From positions 1 through 64,000 of the forward strand of contig NZ_AWFA01000089.1 of assembly GCF_000682675.1 (NCBI RefSeq): DNA of 64,000 bases, given 5' to 3'. Source of the DNA: Hyphomonas pacifica. Lineage in GTDB: Bacteria; Pseudomonadota; Alphaproteobacteria; Caulobacterales; Hyphomonadaceae. Both the position numbers and the translations under genes were made by a program. Each line of letters begins with the position of its first letter. Positions within the stretch are counted from its first letter, which is position 1. Positions 26,132 to 35,168 of this stretch are shown piece by piece. The notes beneath the pieces are model-generated. The model searched no databases and was not told the origin of the DNA. It saw only the letters and a program-made list of their open reading frames with translations.

Positions 26132-27015
26132 ATGCCAATAGGTGACCAGGTGCATCTTAACGGCCAGATCGTGCCGCTCTCCGAAGCCTATATTTCGCCT
26201 CTCGATCGGGGCTTTCTGTTCGCCCATGCCGCCTATGAAGTGACCGCTGTCTATAATGGCAAATTCGTGGATCTGGACGGCCATCTGCTGCGCCTTAGGC
26301 GCACTCTGGATGGCATCGCCCTGCCCAATCCGCACAGCGATGCCGACTGGACGCGTATCCATCAGGAGCTGATTGACGCGAATGGCATCAACGAGGGGCT
26401 CGTATATTTGCAGGTCACGGGCGGCGCCTATGAGGCACGGGACTATACCGGACCAGATACGTTTGAACCGACCATATTCATGTATGCAGATACCAAGCCT
26501 CTGATCGGTCAAGGGCCGAGCGAGGTATCGCTGCGATCTTCATGCATGACACACGCTGGGCCCGTCGTGACATGAAGACGGTACAATTGCTGTCGCAGGC
26601 CCTCGCCTATCGCGCGGCCAAGCAGGCGAGGGCAGATACAGCCTTTCTGGTGCAGGACGGCAAGGTAACAGAGGCCGCTTCCGCCAACGCCTGGATCGTG
26701 GATGAGATGGGCCGGCTGATCACCCGCAATCTTTCCGCGGACATCCTGCCCGGCATCACCCGCTCAGGCGTTCTGCGCCTGCTGGACAAGACCGGACTTG
26801 AAATGGAAGAGCGCGCTTTTACGCCGGACGAAGCCCTGAACGCAGCAGAAGTTTTCACGACATCCGCGGGAGCCATGATCGCGCCCGTCATCATGCTGGA
26901 AGGCCAGCCCATCGGCATGGGCAAGCCAGGGCCTGTCACGCGCAAGGTGCAGAAGGCCTATTACGAAGCGATTGGCGCGGATGTGGACTCTGTCGCGCCC
27001 TGGGTTCTAGCCTGA
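26132..27015 (+). pseudogene. D-amino-acid transaminase-like gene (class IV PLP) with a frameshift
   Basis: Two reading frames together encode a class IV aminotransferase of about 294 aa. The first (26132-26575) carries VHLNGQIVPLSEAYISPLDR and the N-terminal half; the second (from about 26524) carries MHDTRWARRDMKTVQLLSQ with the PLP lysine, EAASANAWIV and NLSADILPGITRSGVL. The frames differ by one base. Adding one G to the GGG at 26513-26515 would yield a continuous, family-like junction QGAERGIAAIFM. Both halves look otherwise intact, so a sequencing error or very recent mutation is likely. AGGGAGG at 26115-26121 supports the start at 26132. It is divergent from ccr. Confidence 0.8.
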
Positions 27016-27263
27016 AGCAAGTGCCAGATCTTGAGACTCAGAATCACCATGGCAAGTAGCAAGGTGACGGAATTGGCCAGGATCATCGGCAGGGATTGCT
27101 CCATGATGCCATAGACCAGCCATGCAGCGACGCCCGTCGTGAACATAATGTACATGATCAGCGAAATGCCCTTGGTTTGACGCGTGCGGATCACAAGTAA
27201 AGCCTGCGGCAGGAAAGACAATGTTGTCAGGGCCGCCGCCAAAAGGCCGATAGAGTCAGACAT
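26961..27263 (-). CDS. SemiSWEET family sugar transporter
   Basis: The 100-aa protein has a triple-helix bundle with the PQ motif in TTLSFLPQALLVIRT and the following TKGISLIMYIMFTTGVAAWL, the signature of bacterial SemiSWEETs, which dimerise to transport sugars passively across the inner membrane. The third helix is LANSVTLLLAMVILSLKIWH, with its conserved Asn. The 3' end overlaps the end of the convergent transaminase gene by 55 bases. The substrate is not predictable. Confidence 0.88.
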   Translation of the reverse strand: MSDSIGLLAAALTTLSFLPQALLVIRTRQTKGISLIMYIMFTTGVAAWLVYGIMEQSLPMILANSVTLLLAMVILSLKIWHLLQARTQGATESTSAPIAS

Positions 27264-27328
27264 ATCCTGTATCTCCGGAAACTTGGATGAGACCTAGCTG
27301 ATGTGTGGTAGCGGTAAAATGCCGGAAT

Positions 27329-27862
27329 TCAATCACGGTCGATGATTTCGCCCTCAATGATGTCGCCATTTCCAGGCTGGCCATCGCCGATATTATCATT
27401 CGCGCCACTGGTACCAAACGCCGCATTCACCTGCGCCAGAGCCCCCTCCATTTCGCGCCCCGCAATAGATGCGCTGACCCGGTTTGCGGTGAGCGCAACC
27501 CCTGCTGCAGCGAGAAGAAGGATCAGATCCGGCAAGCCCAGCCCACGCGCCAATGACACATCCCGGAACAGGGCGAGGATACCGAGGCTAAGAATGAAAA
27601 CGCCCGCCAGCAGGCCAATACGCCAGGCAAGTCCCGGCAAAAATCCTGAGAAATCAGGTCGGTCTTCACTTCCGGCAAGCCGAATAAGGCGCAGTCTTTC
27701 TACCCAGCTGACCCCCAGCATTCCGATGGCCAGCACCACCACCATCAGCGCGCTACGCTCCATAATGGCGGCCAGTACGACGCCCGCCGGGAAAGCCAGC
27801 AGGGCAACAAGCCGCAAGATCAGAACGGTCTTGAGGGGAGAAGAAGACTGTATCACATTCAT
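27329..27862 (-). CDS. Predicted four-helix membrane protein, unknown function
   Basis: The 177-aa protein has four hydrophobic segments (about residues 13-32, 35-52, 78-100 and 108-128) and a soluble C-terminal tail that includes REMEGALAQVNAAFG, ending in an acidic DIIEGEIIDRD. I do not recognise a family. AGGAA stands six bases before the start. It is divergent from ecm, sharing a 112-base gap that carries two perfect inverted repeats, so regulation could be shared. Confidence 0.65.
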   Translation of the reverse strand: MNVIQSSSPLKTVLILRLVALLAFPAGVVLAAIMERSALMVVVLAIGMLGVSWVERLRLIRLAGSEDRPDFSGFLPGLAWRIGLLAGVFILSLGILALFRDVSLARGLGLPDLILLLAAAGVALTANRVSASIAGREMEGALAQVNAAFGTSGANDNIGDGQPGNGDIIEGEIIDRD

Positions 27863-27900
27863 TTCCTGTTTCAGGTCATGTGGTTGTTCAGGCGGGCAGC

Positions 27901-27921
27901 GGCAAGCACGGAATGCTTGCC
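27901..27921. promoter_or_regulatory. Inverted repeat GGCAAGCA-N5-TGCTTGCC upstream of ecm
   Basis: A perfect 8-bp inverted repeat with spacer CGGAA lies midway between ecm and the divergent membrane protein gene. It may be a regulator binding site or form a hairpin. A second, separate palindrome lies 20 bases further toward ecm. Confidence 0.4.
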
Positions 27922-27940
27922 TTGTTACGTCTCACGCGGC

Positions 27941-27957
27941 ATGTTGCGGCGCAACAT
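27941..27957. promoter_or_regulatory. Palindrome ATGTTGC-GGC-GCAACAT upstream of ecm
   Basis: This perfect 7-3-7 inverted repeat ends 17 bases before the ecm start codon. Its TTGC/GCAA half-sites are of the type bound by short-chain acyl-CoA or PHB regulators in alphaproteobacteria (recalled, not checked). A related sequence, TGTTGCG followed by TGCACA, lies in the ccr-dat gap near 26091-26106, hinting at common control of ccr and ecm. Confidence 0.45.
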
Positions 27958-27974
27958 AATCAGGGGAGAATTCC

Positions 27975-29969
27975 GTGGCAGACATGGATAAATCATATCA
28001 GCACAAGCCAGACCGGCCGTGGATTTTCCGCACCTATGCCGGGCACTCTACCGCAGAGAAATCGAACGCGCTGTATCGCGGCAATCTGGCAAAGGGCCAG
28101 ACCGGCCTGTCGATCGCCTTCGATCTGCCGACCCAGACGGCCTATGACGCCGATCATGTGCTTTCGCGCGGCGAAGTCGGCAAGGTTGGCGTGCCGGTAA
28201 AGCATCTGGGCGACATGCGCGCGCTGATGGCTGATCTGCCGCTGGAGGAAATGAACACCTCCATGACGATCAATGCCCCGGCGGCCTGGATGCTGGCGCT
28301 GTATGTCGCGTTGGCGGACGAGCGCGGCGATGACCGCAAGGAGCTGCGCGGCACGACGCAGAACGACATCGTGAAGGAATATCTCTCCCGCGGCACCTAT
28401 GTTTTCCCGCCAGAGCCGAGCCTGCGCTTGATCTCTGACATGGTGAGCTGGTGCTACACAGAAGTTCCTAAATGGAACCCTATGAATGTTTGCTCCTACC
28501 ATTTGCAGGAAGCGGGTGCGACGCCGGAACAGGAACTCGCCTATGCCCTGGCGACCGCGATTTCGGTGCTGGATACGGTGAAAGCTGGCGGGCAAGTTCC
28601 GGATTCAGACTTTGAAACCGTCTTCGGACGCATTTCATTCTTCGTGAACGCTGGCGTGCGTTTCGTAACGGAACTATGCAAAATGCGTGCTTTTGTGGAA
28701 CTTTGGGAAGAGATTGGCCGCGAGCGCTATGGCGTAAGTGATCCCAAGGCGCTGCTGTTTCGCTATGGGGTTCAGGTGAACTCGCTTGGCCTGACAGAGC
28801 CACAGCCGGAGAACAATGTCTATCGCATCCTAATCGAGTCGCTGGCCGTAACGCTGTCCAAGAAGGCCCGCTGCCGCGCGTTACAATTGCCCGCCTGGAA
28901 TGAGGCCCTCGGCCTGCCGCGTCCATGGGATCAGCAATGGTCCCTGCGTCTGCAGCAAATCCTGGCCTATGAGACAGACCTTCTGGAATATGAAGACATC
29001 TTCGATGGCAGCCATGTGATCGAGTCCAAGACCGATGAGCTGAAAAAGCTCGCCCGCAAAACACTGGCCGACATTGATGCGCGCGGCGGCGCGACACAAT
29101 CCATCGACTATATGAAGGAGAGCCTCGTCGGCGCACATATCGACCGCATCAAGGCAATCGAGAGCGGTGACCTAACGGTTGTGGGCGTGAACCGCTATAC
29201 TGAATCCGAGGCAAGCCCGCTGGGCGCTGGCGAAGGCGCAATCCAGACGGTCGATCCGGCAGAAGAGGCCGCCCAGGTGCGCGACCTGAAGGAATGGCGC
29301 AAATCCCGCGACCAGGTCGCCGTCGATGCTGCTCTGGAGGGCCTGCGACAGGCGGCTAGCGAAGGCAGCAACATCATGGAGCCGTCCATCGCCTGCGCCA
29401 AAGTCGGCGTGACAACCGGCGAGTGGGGCAATGTGATGCGCGAAGTATTCGGTGAGTATCGCGCCCCAACCGGCGTCGCCACGATTGCGCGCGGCGATGT
29501 CGGCGAAGACATTGATGCCGTCCGCAAGGAAGTCGACCGGGTGTCCGAAGCGCTGGGCCGCCGCCTGACCTATGTGGTCGGCAAGCCGGGCCTGGATGGA
29601 CACTCCAACGGCTCGGAACAGATTGCAGCGCGCGGACGGGAAGTCGGCATGGATGTCGTCTATGAAGGGATCCGCTTCACGCCGGCAGAGATTGCCGAGC
29701 AAGCCAAAGACGCGAAGGCGCATGTTGTAGGGCTGTCGGTTCTCTCCGGTAGCCATCTGGACCTGGCCCGCGAAACACTGGCGGAACTCCGCAAGGTTGG
29801 CCTCGGCCATGTGCCGGTCATCATTGGCGGCATCATCCCACCGGAAGATGCCATGGCGCTGAAGCAGATGGGCATTGCCCGAGTCTACACACCCAAGGAT
29901 TTCAAGATCACGGAGATCATGGGGGATGTCGTGAAAATCGTGGAAAACGCGTGGCTAACGCCTGCCTGA
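27975..29969 (+). CDS. ecm: Ethylmalonyl-CoA mutase, B12-dependent
   Basis: The 664-aa protein is a single-chain acyl-CoA mutase with a TIM-barrel substrate domain (RPWIFRTYAGHSTAEKSNAL, SIAFDLPTQTAYDADH) and a C-terminal cobalamin domain with D541-x-H543-x2-G546 (LDGHSNGSEQ). The N-terminal and active-site segments match the ethylmalonyl-CoA mutase (MeaA-like) clade rather than methylmalonyl-CoA mutase. It converts (2R)-ethylmalonyl-CoA to methylsuccinyl-CoA in the ethylmalonyl-CoA pathway, following ccr. The GTG start at 27975 is chosen because AGGGGAG is six bases upstream; ATG at 27984 would be too far. Confidence 0.93.
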   Translation: MADMDKSYQHKPDRPWIFRTYAGHSTAEKSNALYRGNLAKGQTGLSIAFDLPTQTAYDADHVLSRGEVGKVGVPVKHLGDMRALMADLPLEEMNTSMTINAPAAWMLALYVALADERGDDRKELRGTTQNDIVKEYLSRGTYVFPPEPSLRLISDMVSWCYTEVPKWNPMNVCSYHLQEAGATPEQELAYALATAISVLDTVKAGGQVPDSDFETVFGRISFFVNAGVRFVTELCKMRAFVELWEEIGRERYGVSDPKALLFRYGVQVNSLGLTEPQPENNVYRILIESLAVTLSKKARCRALQLPAWNEALGLPRPWDQQWSLRLQQILAYETDLLEYEDIFDGSHVIESKTDELKKLARKTLADIDARGGATQSIDYMKESLVGAHIDRIKAIESGDLTVVGVNRYTESEASPLGAGEGAIQTVDPAEEAAQVRDLKEWRKSRDQVAVDAALEGLRQAASEGSNIMEPSIACAKVGVTTGEWGNVMREVFGEYRAPTGVATIARGDVGEDIDAVRKEVDRVSEALGRRLTYVVGKPGLDGHSNGSEQIAARGREVGMDVVYEGIRFTPAEIAEQAKDAKAHVVGLSVLSGSHLDLARETLAELRKVGLGHVPVIIGGIIPPEDAMALKQMGIARVYTPKDFKITEIMGDVVKIVENAWLTPA

Positions 29970-30049
29970 CGCATTCTTCTGCACTGCCATGATTGAATGC
30001 TAACCTGTTCGCCTCTATCCGGCGCAAACTCGCAAGAAGGCTTTGGCTC

Positions 30050-31477
30050 ATGACGCACACAGAACCGTTCGAACTCGGCTGGGAAGAGTGGCTGTCGCTA
30101 CCGGATCTCGGCTTGCCCGCGATCAAGGCAAAGGTGGATACCGGTGCGCGCACGTCCGCCCTGCATGCGAGCGTTATCGAGACGTTCGGCCCGCCTGATG
30201 CGCCGCAAGTTCGCTTCCTGATCCAGCCCGACCCATCCGATCCGGGGCTTGAGATCACCTGCTCGGCACCTGTCGTGGACCGGCGGGAAGTCACCAGTTC
30301 CAATGGCGACACCGAGCTGCGTTATGTGATCCAGACGGACGTGCAGATGGGCGAACGCCGCTGGCCGATTCAGCTGACGCTAACCAATCGCGAGACGATG
30401 AGCTATCGCATGCTGTTTGGACGTGGCGCGATCCAGCCGGATATGATTGTCGATGCCAATGCCTCCTTCCAGCAACCGGAGCTGGCGTACGCGGCCTATG
30501 CCGGCCTGCCCAAGAAAAAGCCCGTCAAACGCCCGCTGCGCATCGCCCTACTGACACGGGAGCCAAACAATTATTCCAGCCGCCGCCTGATCGAAGCCGC
30601 TGAAGAACGCGGCCACGTCATCGAGGCCATTGATACGGCCCGCTGCTATATGCAGATCGGCACGTTGGATCCGGAAGTCCATTATGATGGCAAGGCCCTG
30701 CCCCGCTATGATGCAGTCATCCCGCGCATAGGGGCCGGCATTACCGATTATGGCCTGGCCGTTCTTCGACAATTCTCGAATACGGGTGCCTTTTGTCTGA
30801 ATGGCGCTGGCTCAATTGGCCGCTCACGCGACAAATTGCTGGCCCACCAGATGTTGGCACGCGCCAAGATCGGCATGCCGATAACGGCCTTTGCCCACAG
30901 CCCGAAGGATACCAAGGGCCTCATCTCTCTGGCGGGCGGCGCGCCGGTTGTCGTGAAACTGCTCTCCTCCACGCAAGGGAAAGGCGTTGTGTTGGCTGAA
31001 ACGCGCAAGGCCGCCGAAAGCCTGGTCGATGCATTCCGGGGGCTGGAGGCAAACTTCCTGGTACAGGAATTTGTCGAGGAAGCCGCCGGAGCCGATGTGC
31101 GCGCCTTCGTCGTCGGCAACAAAATTGTCGGCTCCATGAAGCGTCAGGCTCAAAAGGGAGAGTTCCGCTCCAACCTTCATCGGGGCGGCACGGCATCCGC
31201 CGTCAAACTCACCAAGGCAGAACGTGATACCGCGCGCGAAGCTGCCCGCGTGCTGGGCCTGAGAGTGGCAGGTGTGGACCTGCTGCAGACAAAGGACGGG
31301 CCAAAGGTTCTGGAGGTGAACTCTTCACCCGGGCTGGAAGGGATTGAGACGGCGACCGGCAAGGATATTGCCGGGCTGATCATATCTCATCTGGAAAGCC
31401 AGGTACGTCCTCTCTCCCGTGTCCGCGAGCCTGCTGCAAAAACGCGCCGACGTGCACGTCAGCTCAGCGCGAACTGA
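30050..31477 (+). CDS. rimK: RimB-RimK fusion: retropepsin-like protease plus ATP-grasp glutamate ligase
   Basis: The 475-aa protein combines two domains. Residues ~8-150 form an ATP-dependent zinc protease/RimB-like domain with the aspartyl-protease motif [14 protein letters not shown] (D30). Residues ~165-465 form a RimK ATP-grasp ligase with [50 protein letters not shown] and [14 protein letters not shown]. RimK adds glutamates to the C-terminus of ribosomal protein S6, while RimB trims them; the fusion would put opposing activities in one chain. The start at 30050 is a reasonable choice without a strong ribosome binding site. Confidence 0.88.
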   Translation: MTHTEPFELGWEEWLSLPDLGLPAIKAKVDTGARTSALHASVIETFGPPDAPQVRFLIQPDPSDPGLEITCSAPVVDRREVTSSNGDTELRYVIQTDVQMGERRWPIQLTLTNRETMSYRMLFGRGAIQPDMIVDANASFQQPELAYAAYAGLPKKKPVKRPLRIALLTREPNNYSSRRLIEAAEERGHVIEAIDTARCYMQIGTLDPEVHYDGKALPRYDAVIPRIGAGITDYGLAVLRQFSNTGAFCLNGAGSIGRSRDKLLAHQMLARAKIGMPITAFAHSPKDTKGLISLAGGAPVVVKLLSSTQGKGVVLAETRKAAESLVDAFRGLEANFLVQEFVEEAAGADVRAFVVGNKIVGSMKRQAQKGEFRSNLHRGGTASAVKLTKAERDTAREAARVLGLRVAGVDLLQTKDGPKVLEVNSSPGLEGIETATGKDIAGLIISHLESQVRPLSRVREPAAKTRRRARQLSAN

Positions 31478-32732
31478 AAAGCTTTCCCTCTTCCGTCACT
31501 AAGACAATGATGAAGGACACAATGCCAAGACACGCAAAGCCGATAATCAGCGGCAGCGTGGAACCATTATAGAATCGGCCGATCATAATACCGATCAGGC
31601 TGGAAACGGTTGTCGTGGCAAAACCATAGGCCGCTGAGGCCGTACCTGCGATCTTGCCCAAGGGCTCCATCGCCAACGCCGAGAAGTTCGCCCCCATCAG
31701 GCCAAAACAGGCGAAAGTGATCGCAAACATAGGGAAAAACCACAGCAGGCTTTCGCCGAACATGTAGGTCACGAGCGCCAGTGAGACAGACATCAGGGTG
31801 AAAAAAATCACCGCCGCATGGCTGATCCGGCGCATGCCAATTTTCTCGACAATGCGGGAGTTTAAGAAATTCGCGCAGGCCAGCGCACCCGCAACGCCGG
31901 CAAACCAGAAGGCGAAGGTTTCTTCCTGTTTGAAGACATCCCGGAAGATCTGCTCGGACGAACCGATGAACGAAAACAGCGCGCCGAAGATCACTCCGGA
32001 GGCGCACATATAGCCAAAGGTCGTGCGATTGCGGATCACCGCCATGTAGCTGCGGGCAGCAGCGCCCAGATTGAGGGGATTACGGTTCTCCGGGGCAAGG
32101 GTCTCGGGCAGGCGAAGCCATGTCCATACCAGCAAGGCTGAGCCGAACACGGCGAGCACAGCAAAAATCCACTCCCATGGCGCAACGAACAGGATCAACT
32201 GGCCAATAGCTGGCGCAATCATCGGCACGACCATGAAAATCGTCATGACCAGCGACATGAAGCCTGCCATACGCCGCCCCGCATAAAGGTCACGTACAAC
32301 GGACACTGCAACCAGTCGCGCGCCAGAGGCAAAGACGCCCTGCATGAACCGCACTGCCAAAAGGGCATGAAATTCCCTTATGGTGATGCACAGCAACGCC
32401 ATCAGCACATAGCCAATCAGACCCACAAAGAGAGGGGCGCGCCTGCCGAACCGGTCCGAAATCGGCCCCCAGACGAGCTGCGGCGCACCAAAACCGAGGA
32501 CATAGGAAAAGACAATCAGCTGCTGGCGGTTGGCATCTTCCGGAGATGTACCCGTCAGTCCAATGGACTGGGCAATCTGACTCAGGGCCGGAAGCATGAT
32601 GTCGATAGCCAGCGCATTGAGCGCCATCAGACCTGCCACCATGATCACCATTTCCGTACGACCAGGCACAGGACGCCCATGGGCGCCAACACTTCTCACG
32701 GGTTCTGTAGGAATGGGTTCACTGTCCGGCAT
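31464..32732 (-). CDS. Bcr/CflA-family MFS multidrug efflux transporter
   Basis: The 422-aa protein has 12 membrane helices and the DHA1 signature set: [15 protein letters not shown]-like helix 1, the loop 2-3 motif [16 protein letters not shown], and [19 protein letters not shown] in helix 4 (motif with a conserved Arg). It exports drugs such as bicyclomycin or other small molecules by proton antiport. The start at 32732 has AGGG upstream; an earlier ATG adds 16 residues. Its 3' end overlaps that of the convergent rimK fusion gene by 14 bases. Confidence 0.9.
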   Translation of the reverse strand: MPDSEPIPTEPVRSVGAHGRPVPGRTEMVIMVAGLMALNALAIDIMLPALSQIAQSIGLTGTSPEDANRQQLIVFSYVLGFGAPQLVWGPISDRFGRRAPLFVGLIGYVLMALLCITIREFHALLAVRFMQGVFASGARLVAVSVVRDLYAGRRMAGFMSLVMTIFMVVPMIAPAIGQLILFVAPWEWIFAVLAVFGSALLVWTWLRLPETLAPENRNPLNLGAAARSYMAVIRNRTTFGYMCASGVIFGALFSFIGSSEQIFRDVFKQEETFAFWFAGVAGALACANFLNSRIVEKIGMRRISHAAVIFFTLMSVSLALVTYMFGESLLWFFPMFAITFACFGLMGANFSALAMEPLGKIAGTASAAYGFATTTVSSLIGIMIGRFYNGSTLPLIIGFACLGIVSFIIVLVTEEGKLFSSR

Positions 32733-32810
32733 ACGCCCTGATGCCTTTCTATAATCGGATGAGCAGCCTATCTGGAACACTCGGTATGAAATAACCAGTC
32801 TTGCTCACAT

Positions 32811-32838
32811 AAAAAGCCCCGCCCTTTCGGACGGGGCT
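32811..32838 (-). terminator. Strong intrinsic terminator after the lipoprotein gene
   Basis: On the minus strand AGCCCCGTCC-GAAA-GGGCGGGGCT forms a 10-bp stem with a GNRA tetraloop, followed by TTTTT. It lies 23 bases after the stop of the CC0125-type lipoprotein gene and insulates the MFS gene further downstream on the same strand. Confidence 0.9.
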
Positions 32839-32860
32839 GATCTGCAATTGTTGCAAATGC

Positions 32861-33457
32861 CTATTTCGGCTCTGGGCGCAGAATGTTGTTGCCAAGATTG
32901 AACAACACCTGTTCGGCATCGAAAAAGGCTGCATCATCAGGCTTCACGCCCTTGCCCATAAGAATCTCTGCGGACGCCTCATAACTGGTGCGCTCTCGAT
33001 ATTCCGCCGGCCCCCCCCAATAGGGATCATAATAGCCGAACGGCGAAACATTCCATGAGTAGGGATAGCGCGACCGCAGGAAGGGATCGCGATAATATGG
33101 CGCGTGCGGACCGTAATAGATGTAGTCCAGATAGAAATGGTCGTAGAAAGGCGAATAGGGCCTGCCGCCGACTGGCACCAGACGGCTCTCGGCATCCGTA
33201 TCGCGGCGCACAACACGGAAATAGTCAAATCCACGCTCTCGCGTCAGTTCGGCAGCGCGATAGAGCAGATAGGTCTCAACCGTTTTTCGATCCGTCAGTG
33301 TGTTACCGGAAAACTGGACCAGGAAACGGTTGGCTTCAATCTGCTGCTCTGAATAGCCGCGATTGGAGTCAGTTGCTGCCTGATAAGGCGTAGCCGTCGC
33401 GCATGCGGCCAAAATGGCAAGCGCGGCCGCCCCGGCGATGGTCTTGAGTTTGGGCAT
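32861..33457 (-). CDS. CC0125/CC1285-type outer-envelope lipoprotein
   Basis: The 198-aa protein has a lipoprotein signal (AILAAC, lipid at Cys19), then the family pattern GYSEQQIEANRFLVQFSGN, LTDRKTVETYLLYRAAEL and GFDYFRVVRRDTD, and a central tyrosine-rich stretch (FYDHFYLDYIYYGPHAP). The family is common in Caulobacterales and of unknown function, probably an outer-membrane or periplasmic structural protein. GGAGGG is eight bases before the start and a strong terminator follows. It is transcribed as a single gene. Confidence 0.85.
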   Translation of the reverse strand: MPKLKTIAGAAALAILAACATATPYQAATDSNRGYSEQQIEANRFLVQFSGNTLTDRKTVETYLLYRAAELTRERGFDYFRVVRRDTDAESRLVPVGGRPYSPFYDHFYLDYIYYGPHAPYYRDPFLRSRYPYSWNVSPFGYYDPYWGGPAEYRERTSYEASAEILMGKGVKPDDAAFFDAEQVLFNLGNNILRPEPK

Positions 33458-33572
33458 GAGTCATTACCCTCCGAATATGAGTTCCCTTGTAATGTATGGA
33501 TGAAGCCACCTGAACGCCAGTTGAATTCGCTTCACAATTTGGCGAGCTATCCCCGGCACATTACAGGATGCA

Positions 33573-33601
33573 AAAAGGGCGACTTCATAGGCCGCCCTTT
33601 T
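33573..33601 (-). terminator. Intrinsic terminator after the aldehyde dehydrogenase gene
   Basis: AAAAGGGCG (33573-33581) pairs perfectly with CGCCCTTTT (33593-33601) across an 11-base loop; on the minus strand the stem is followed by T residues. The flanking A and T runs make it functional in either direction. It sits 24 bases beyond the dehydrogenase stop codon. Confidence 0.85.
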
Positions 33602-33624
33602 CGAAACAAATATTCCGCGTGAGA

Positions 33625-35055
33625 TCAGGCGGCTTTATAGCCGATCACCGCTTTGACTTCGAGGAACTCCTCAAAGCCGTGTTCACCCCATTCGCGACCA
33701 TTGCCGGACTGGCCATAGCCACCGAATGGCGCGGTAAAGTCAGGGCGTGCGCCATTGACCTGGATCTGACCTGCACGGATGCGGTTGGCCACTTTACGGG
33801 CTTCGTCTTCCGGTCCCTGCACATAGCCGGCAAGGCCGTAAACCGTGTCATTGGCCATCTCGACAGCATCATCGACATCTTCATACGGGATCATCACGAG
33901 CACAGGGCCGAAGATCTCTTCCCGTGCAATGGTCATGTCATTGGTGACATTCGCAAACACGGTTGGACGGGCAAAATAGCCCTTGTTGAAACCTTCCGGA
34001 CGACCAGGGCCACCTGCAACGAGGGTTGCGCCCTCCTCAATGCCTTTCTGGATCAGATCCTGAACTTTCTGGTACTGATTGCCATTGGAGATCGGGCCAA
34101 TTGCGCCTGGCTCAGCTTCGGCCGGCATCATCACCTTGATGGATTCTGCTGTCGCCTTGGCGATAGCAATGGCCTCTTCCTGCTGGTCTTTCTGCACAAA
34201 CATCCGGGAGGGGGCATTACAGGATTGACCCGAATTGGTCATCATCTGCATCACGCCTCCGCCAACGGCCTTTTTCAGGTCAGCCGACGGCAGGACAATA
34301 TTGGGGCTTTTACCACCAAGTTCCTGTGCCACGCGCTTGACCGTAGGGGCGGCGGCCTGAGCCACGAGCACGCCCGCACGGGTTGAGCCAGTGAAACTCA
34401 TCATGTCGACATCCGGATGCGCGGACAGCGATGCGCCCACACCTGGGCCGTCGCCATTCACGAGGTTGAAGACACCTTTCGGGACGCCAGCTTCGTGCAT
34501 GATCTCCGTCAGGATCATGGCGTCAAGCGGAGCAATCTCGGAAGGCTTCAGAACCATCGTGCAGCCTGCAGCGATGGCCGGGGCAACCTTGCAGGCGATC
34601 TGGTTTATCGGCCAGTTCCAGGGCGTGATGAAGCCGCAAACCCCGATGGGTTCCTTGCGCAGAAGGGTCGTCCCCTTCAACTCTTCAAACTCATAGTCAC
34701 GCAGAATGGCTGCTGTCGTGGCGAAGTGCCCCATGCCAGCTGGCACCTGCGCAGCATTGGCCAACCACATCGGTGCGCCCATCTCGTTGGAAACGGCTTC
34801 GGCCAGTTCCGGCAGGCGCTTCTGCATGCCTTCCGCAATTTTCTCCAGCAGCTCAGCGCGATACTCGACGCTTGTCTGGGAAAAGGACGGGAACGCCGTC
34901 TTGGCCGCGGCAACAGCCTTGTCGACATCCGCCTGCGAGCCGATCGAAATGACTGCGAAGTTTTCCTCAGTCGCCGGGTTCTCGACTTCCAGCGTGCGCG
35001 GCTCAACGGGGTCTACCCATTCGCCGTTGATGTAGAATTTGAGATACTCTTTCAT
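33625..35055 (-). CDS. NAD(P)-dependent aldehyde dehydrogenase family protein
   Basis: The 476-aa protein shows the ALDH cofactor and catalytic set: TPWNWPINQIACKVAPAI, VLKPSEIAPLDA, FTGSTRAG, the general base E245 in AQELGGKSPN, and nucleophile C279 in NSGQSCNAPSRM. It oxidises an aldehyde to the acid in the cytoplasm; the substrate is not predictable from sequence. The start has GGGAGG ten bases upstream. It is a single gene ended by an intrinsic terminator and preceded by a double palindromic operator, so it is likely tightly inducible. Confidence 0.93.
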   Translation of the reverse strand: MKEYLKFYINGEWVDPVEPRTLEVENPATEENFAVISIGSQADVDKAVAAAKTAFPSFSQTSVEYRAELLEKIAEGMQKRLPELAEAVSNEMGAPMWLANAAQVPAGMGHFATTAAILRDYEFEELKGTTLLRKEPIGVCGFITPWNWPINQIACKVAPAIAAGCTMVLKPSEIAPLDAMILTEIMHEAGVPKGVFNLVNGDGPGVGASLSAHPDVDMMSFTGSTRAGVLVAQAAAPTVKRVAQELGGKSPNIVLPSADLKKAVGGGVMQMMTNSGQSCNAPSRMFVQKDQQEEAIAIAKATAESIKVMMPAEAEPGAIGPISNGNQYQKVQDLIQKGIEEGATLVAGGPGRPEGFNKGYFARPTVFANVTNDMTIAREEIFGPVLVMIPYEDVDDAVEMANDTVYGLAGYVQGPEDEARKVANRIRAGQIQVNGARPDFTAPFGGYGQSGNGREWGEHGFEEFLEVKAVIGYKAA

Positions 35056-35070
35056 GCTGTTCGGGCCTCC

Positions 35071-35099
35071 CTATGGTCCATAGTCACTATAGACTATAG
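35071..35099 (-). promoter_or_regulatory. Double palindromic operator over the aldehyde dehydrogenase promoter
   Basis: Two adjacent 13-bp perfect palindromes, CTATGG-T-CCATAG (35071-35083) and CTATAG-A-CTATAG (35087-35099), have centres 16 bp apart and also pair with each other (12 of 14 positions). On the minus strand CTGACC (35115-35110), 18 bases, TATAGT (35091-35086) forms a promoter-like pair whose -10 box lies within the repeats. Binding would block the dehydrogenase gene that starts at 35055. The regulator is not identified. Confidence 0.7.
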
Positions 35100-35168
35100 G
35101 GGCGGCACCGGTCAGCGGCGAGTCCTGACGCGAGGGAATTTCACCCCACGCCGTAACTTGCCCGATGT

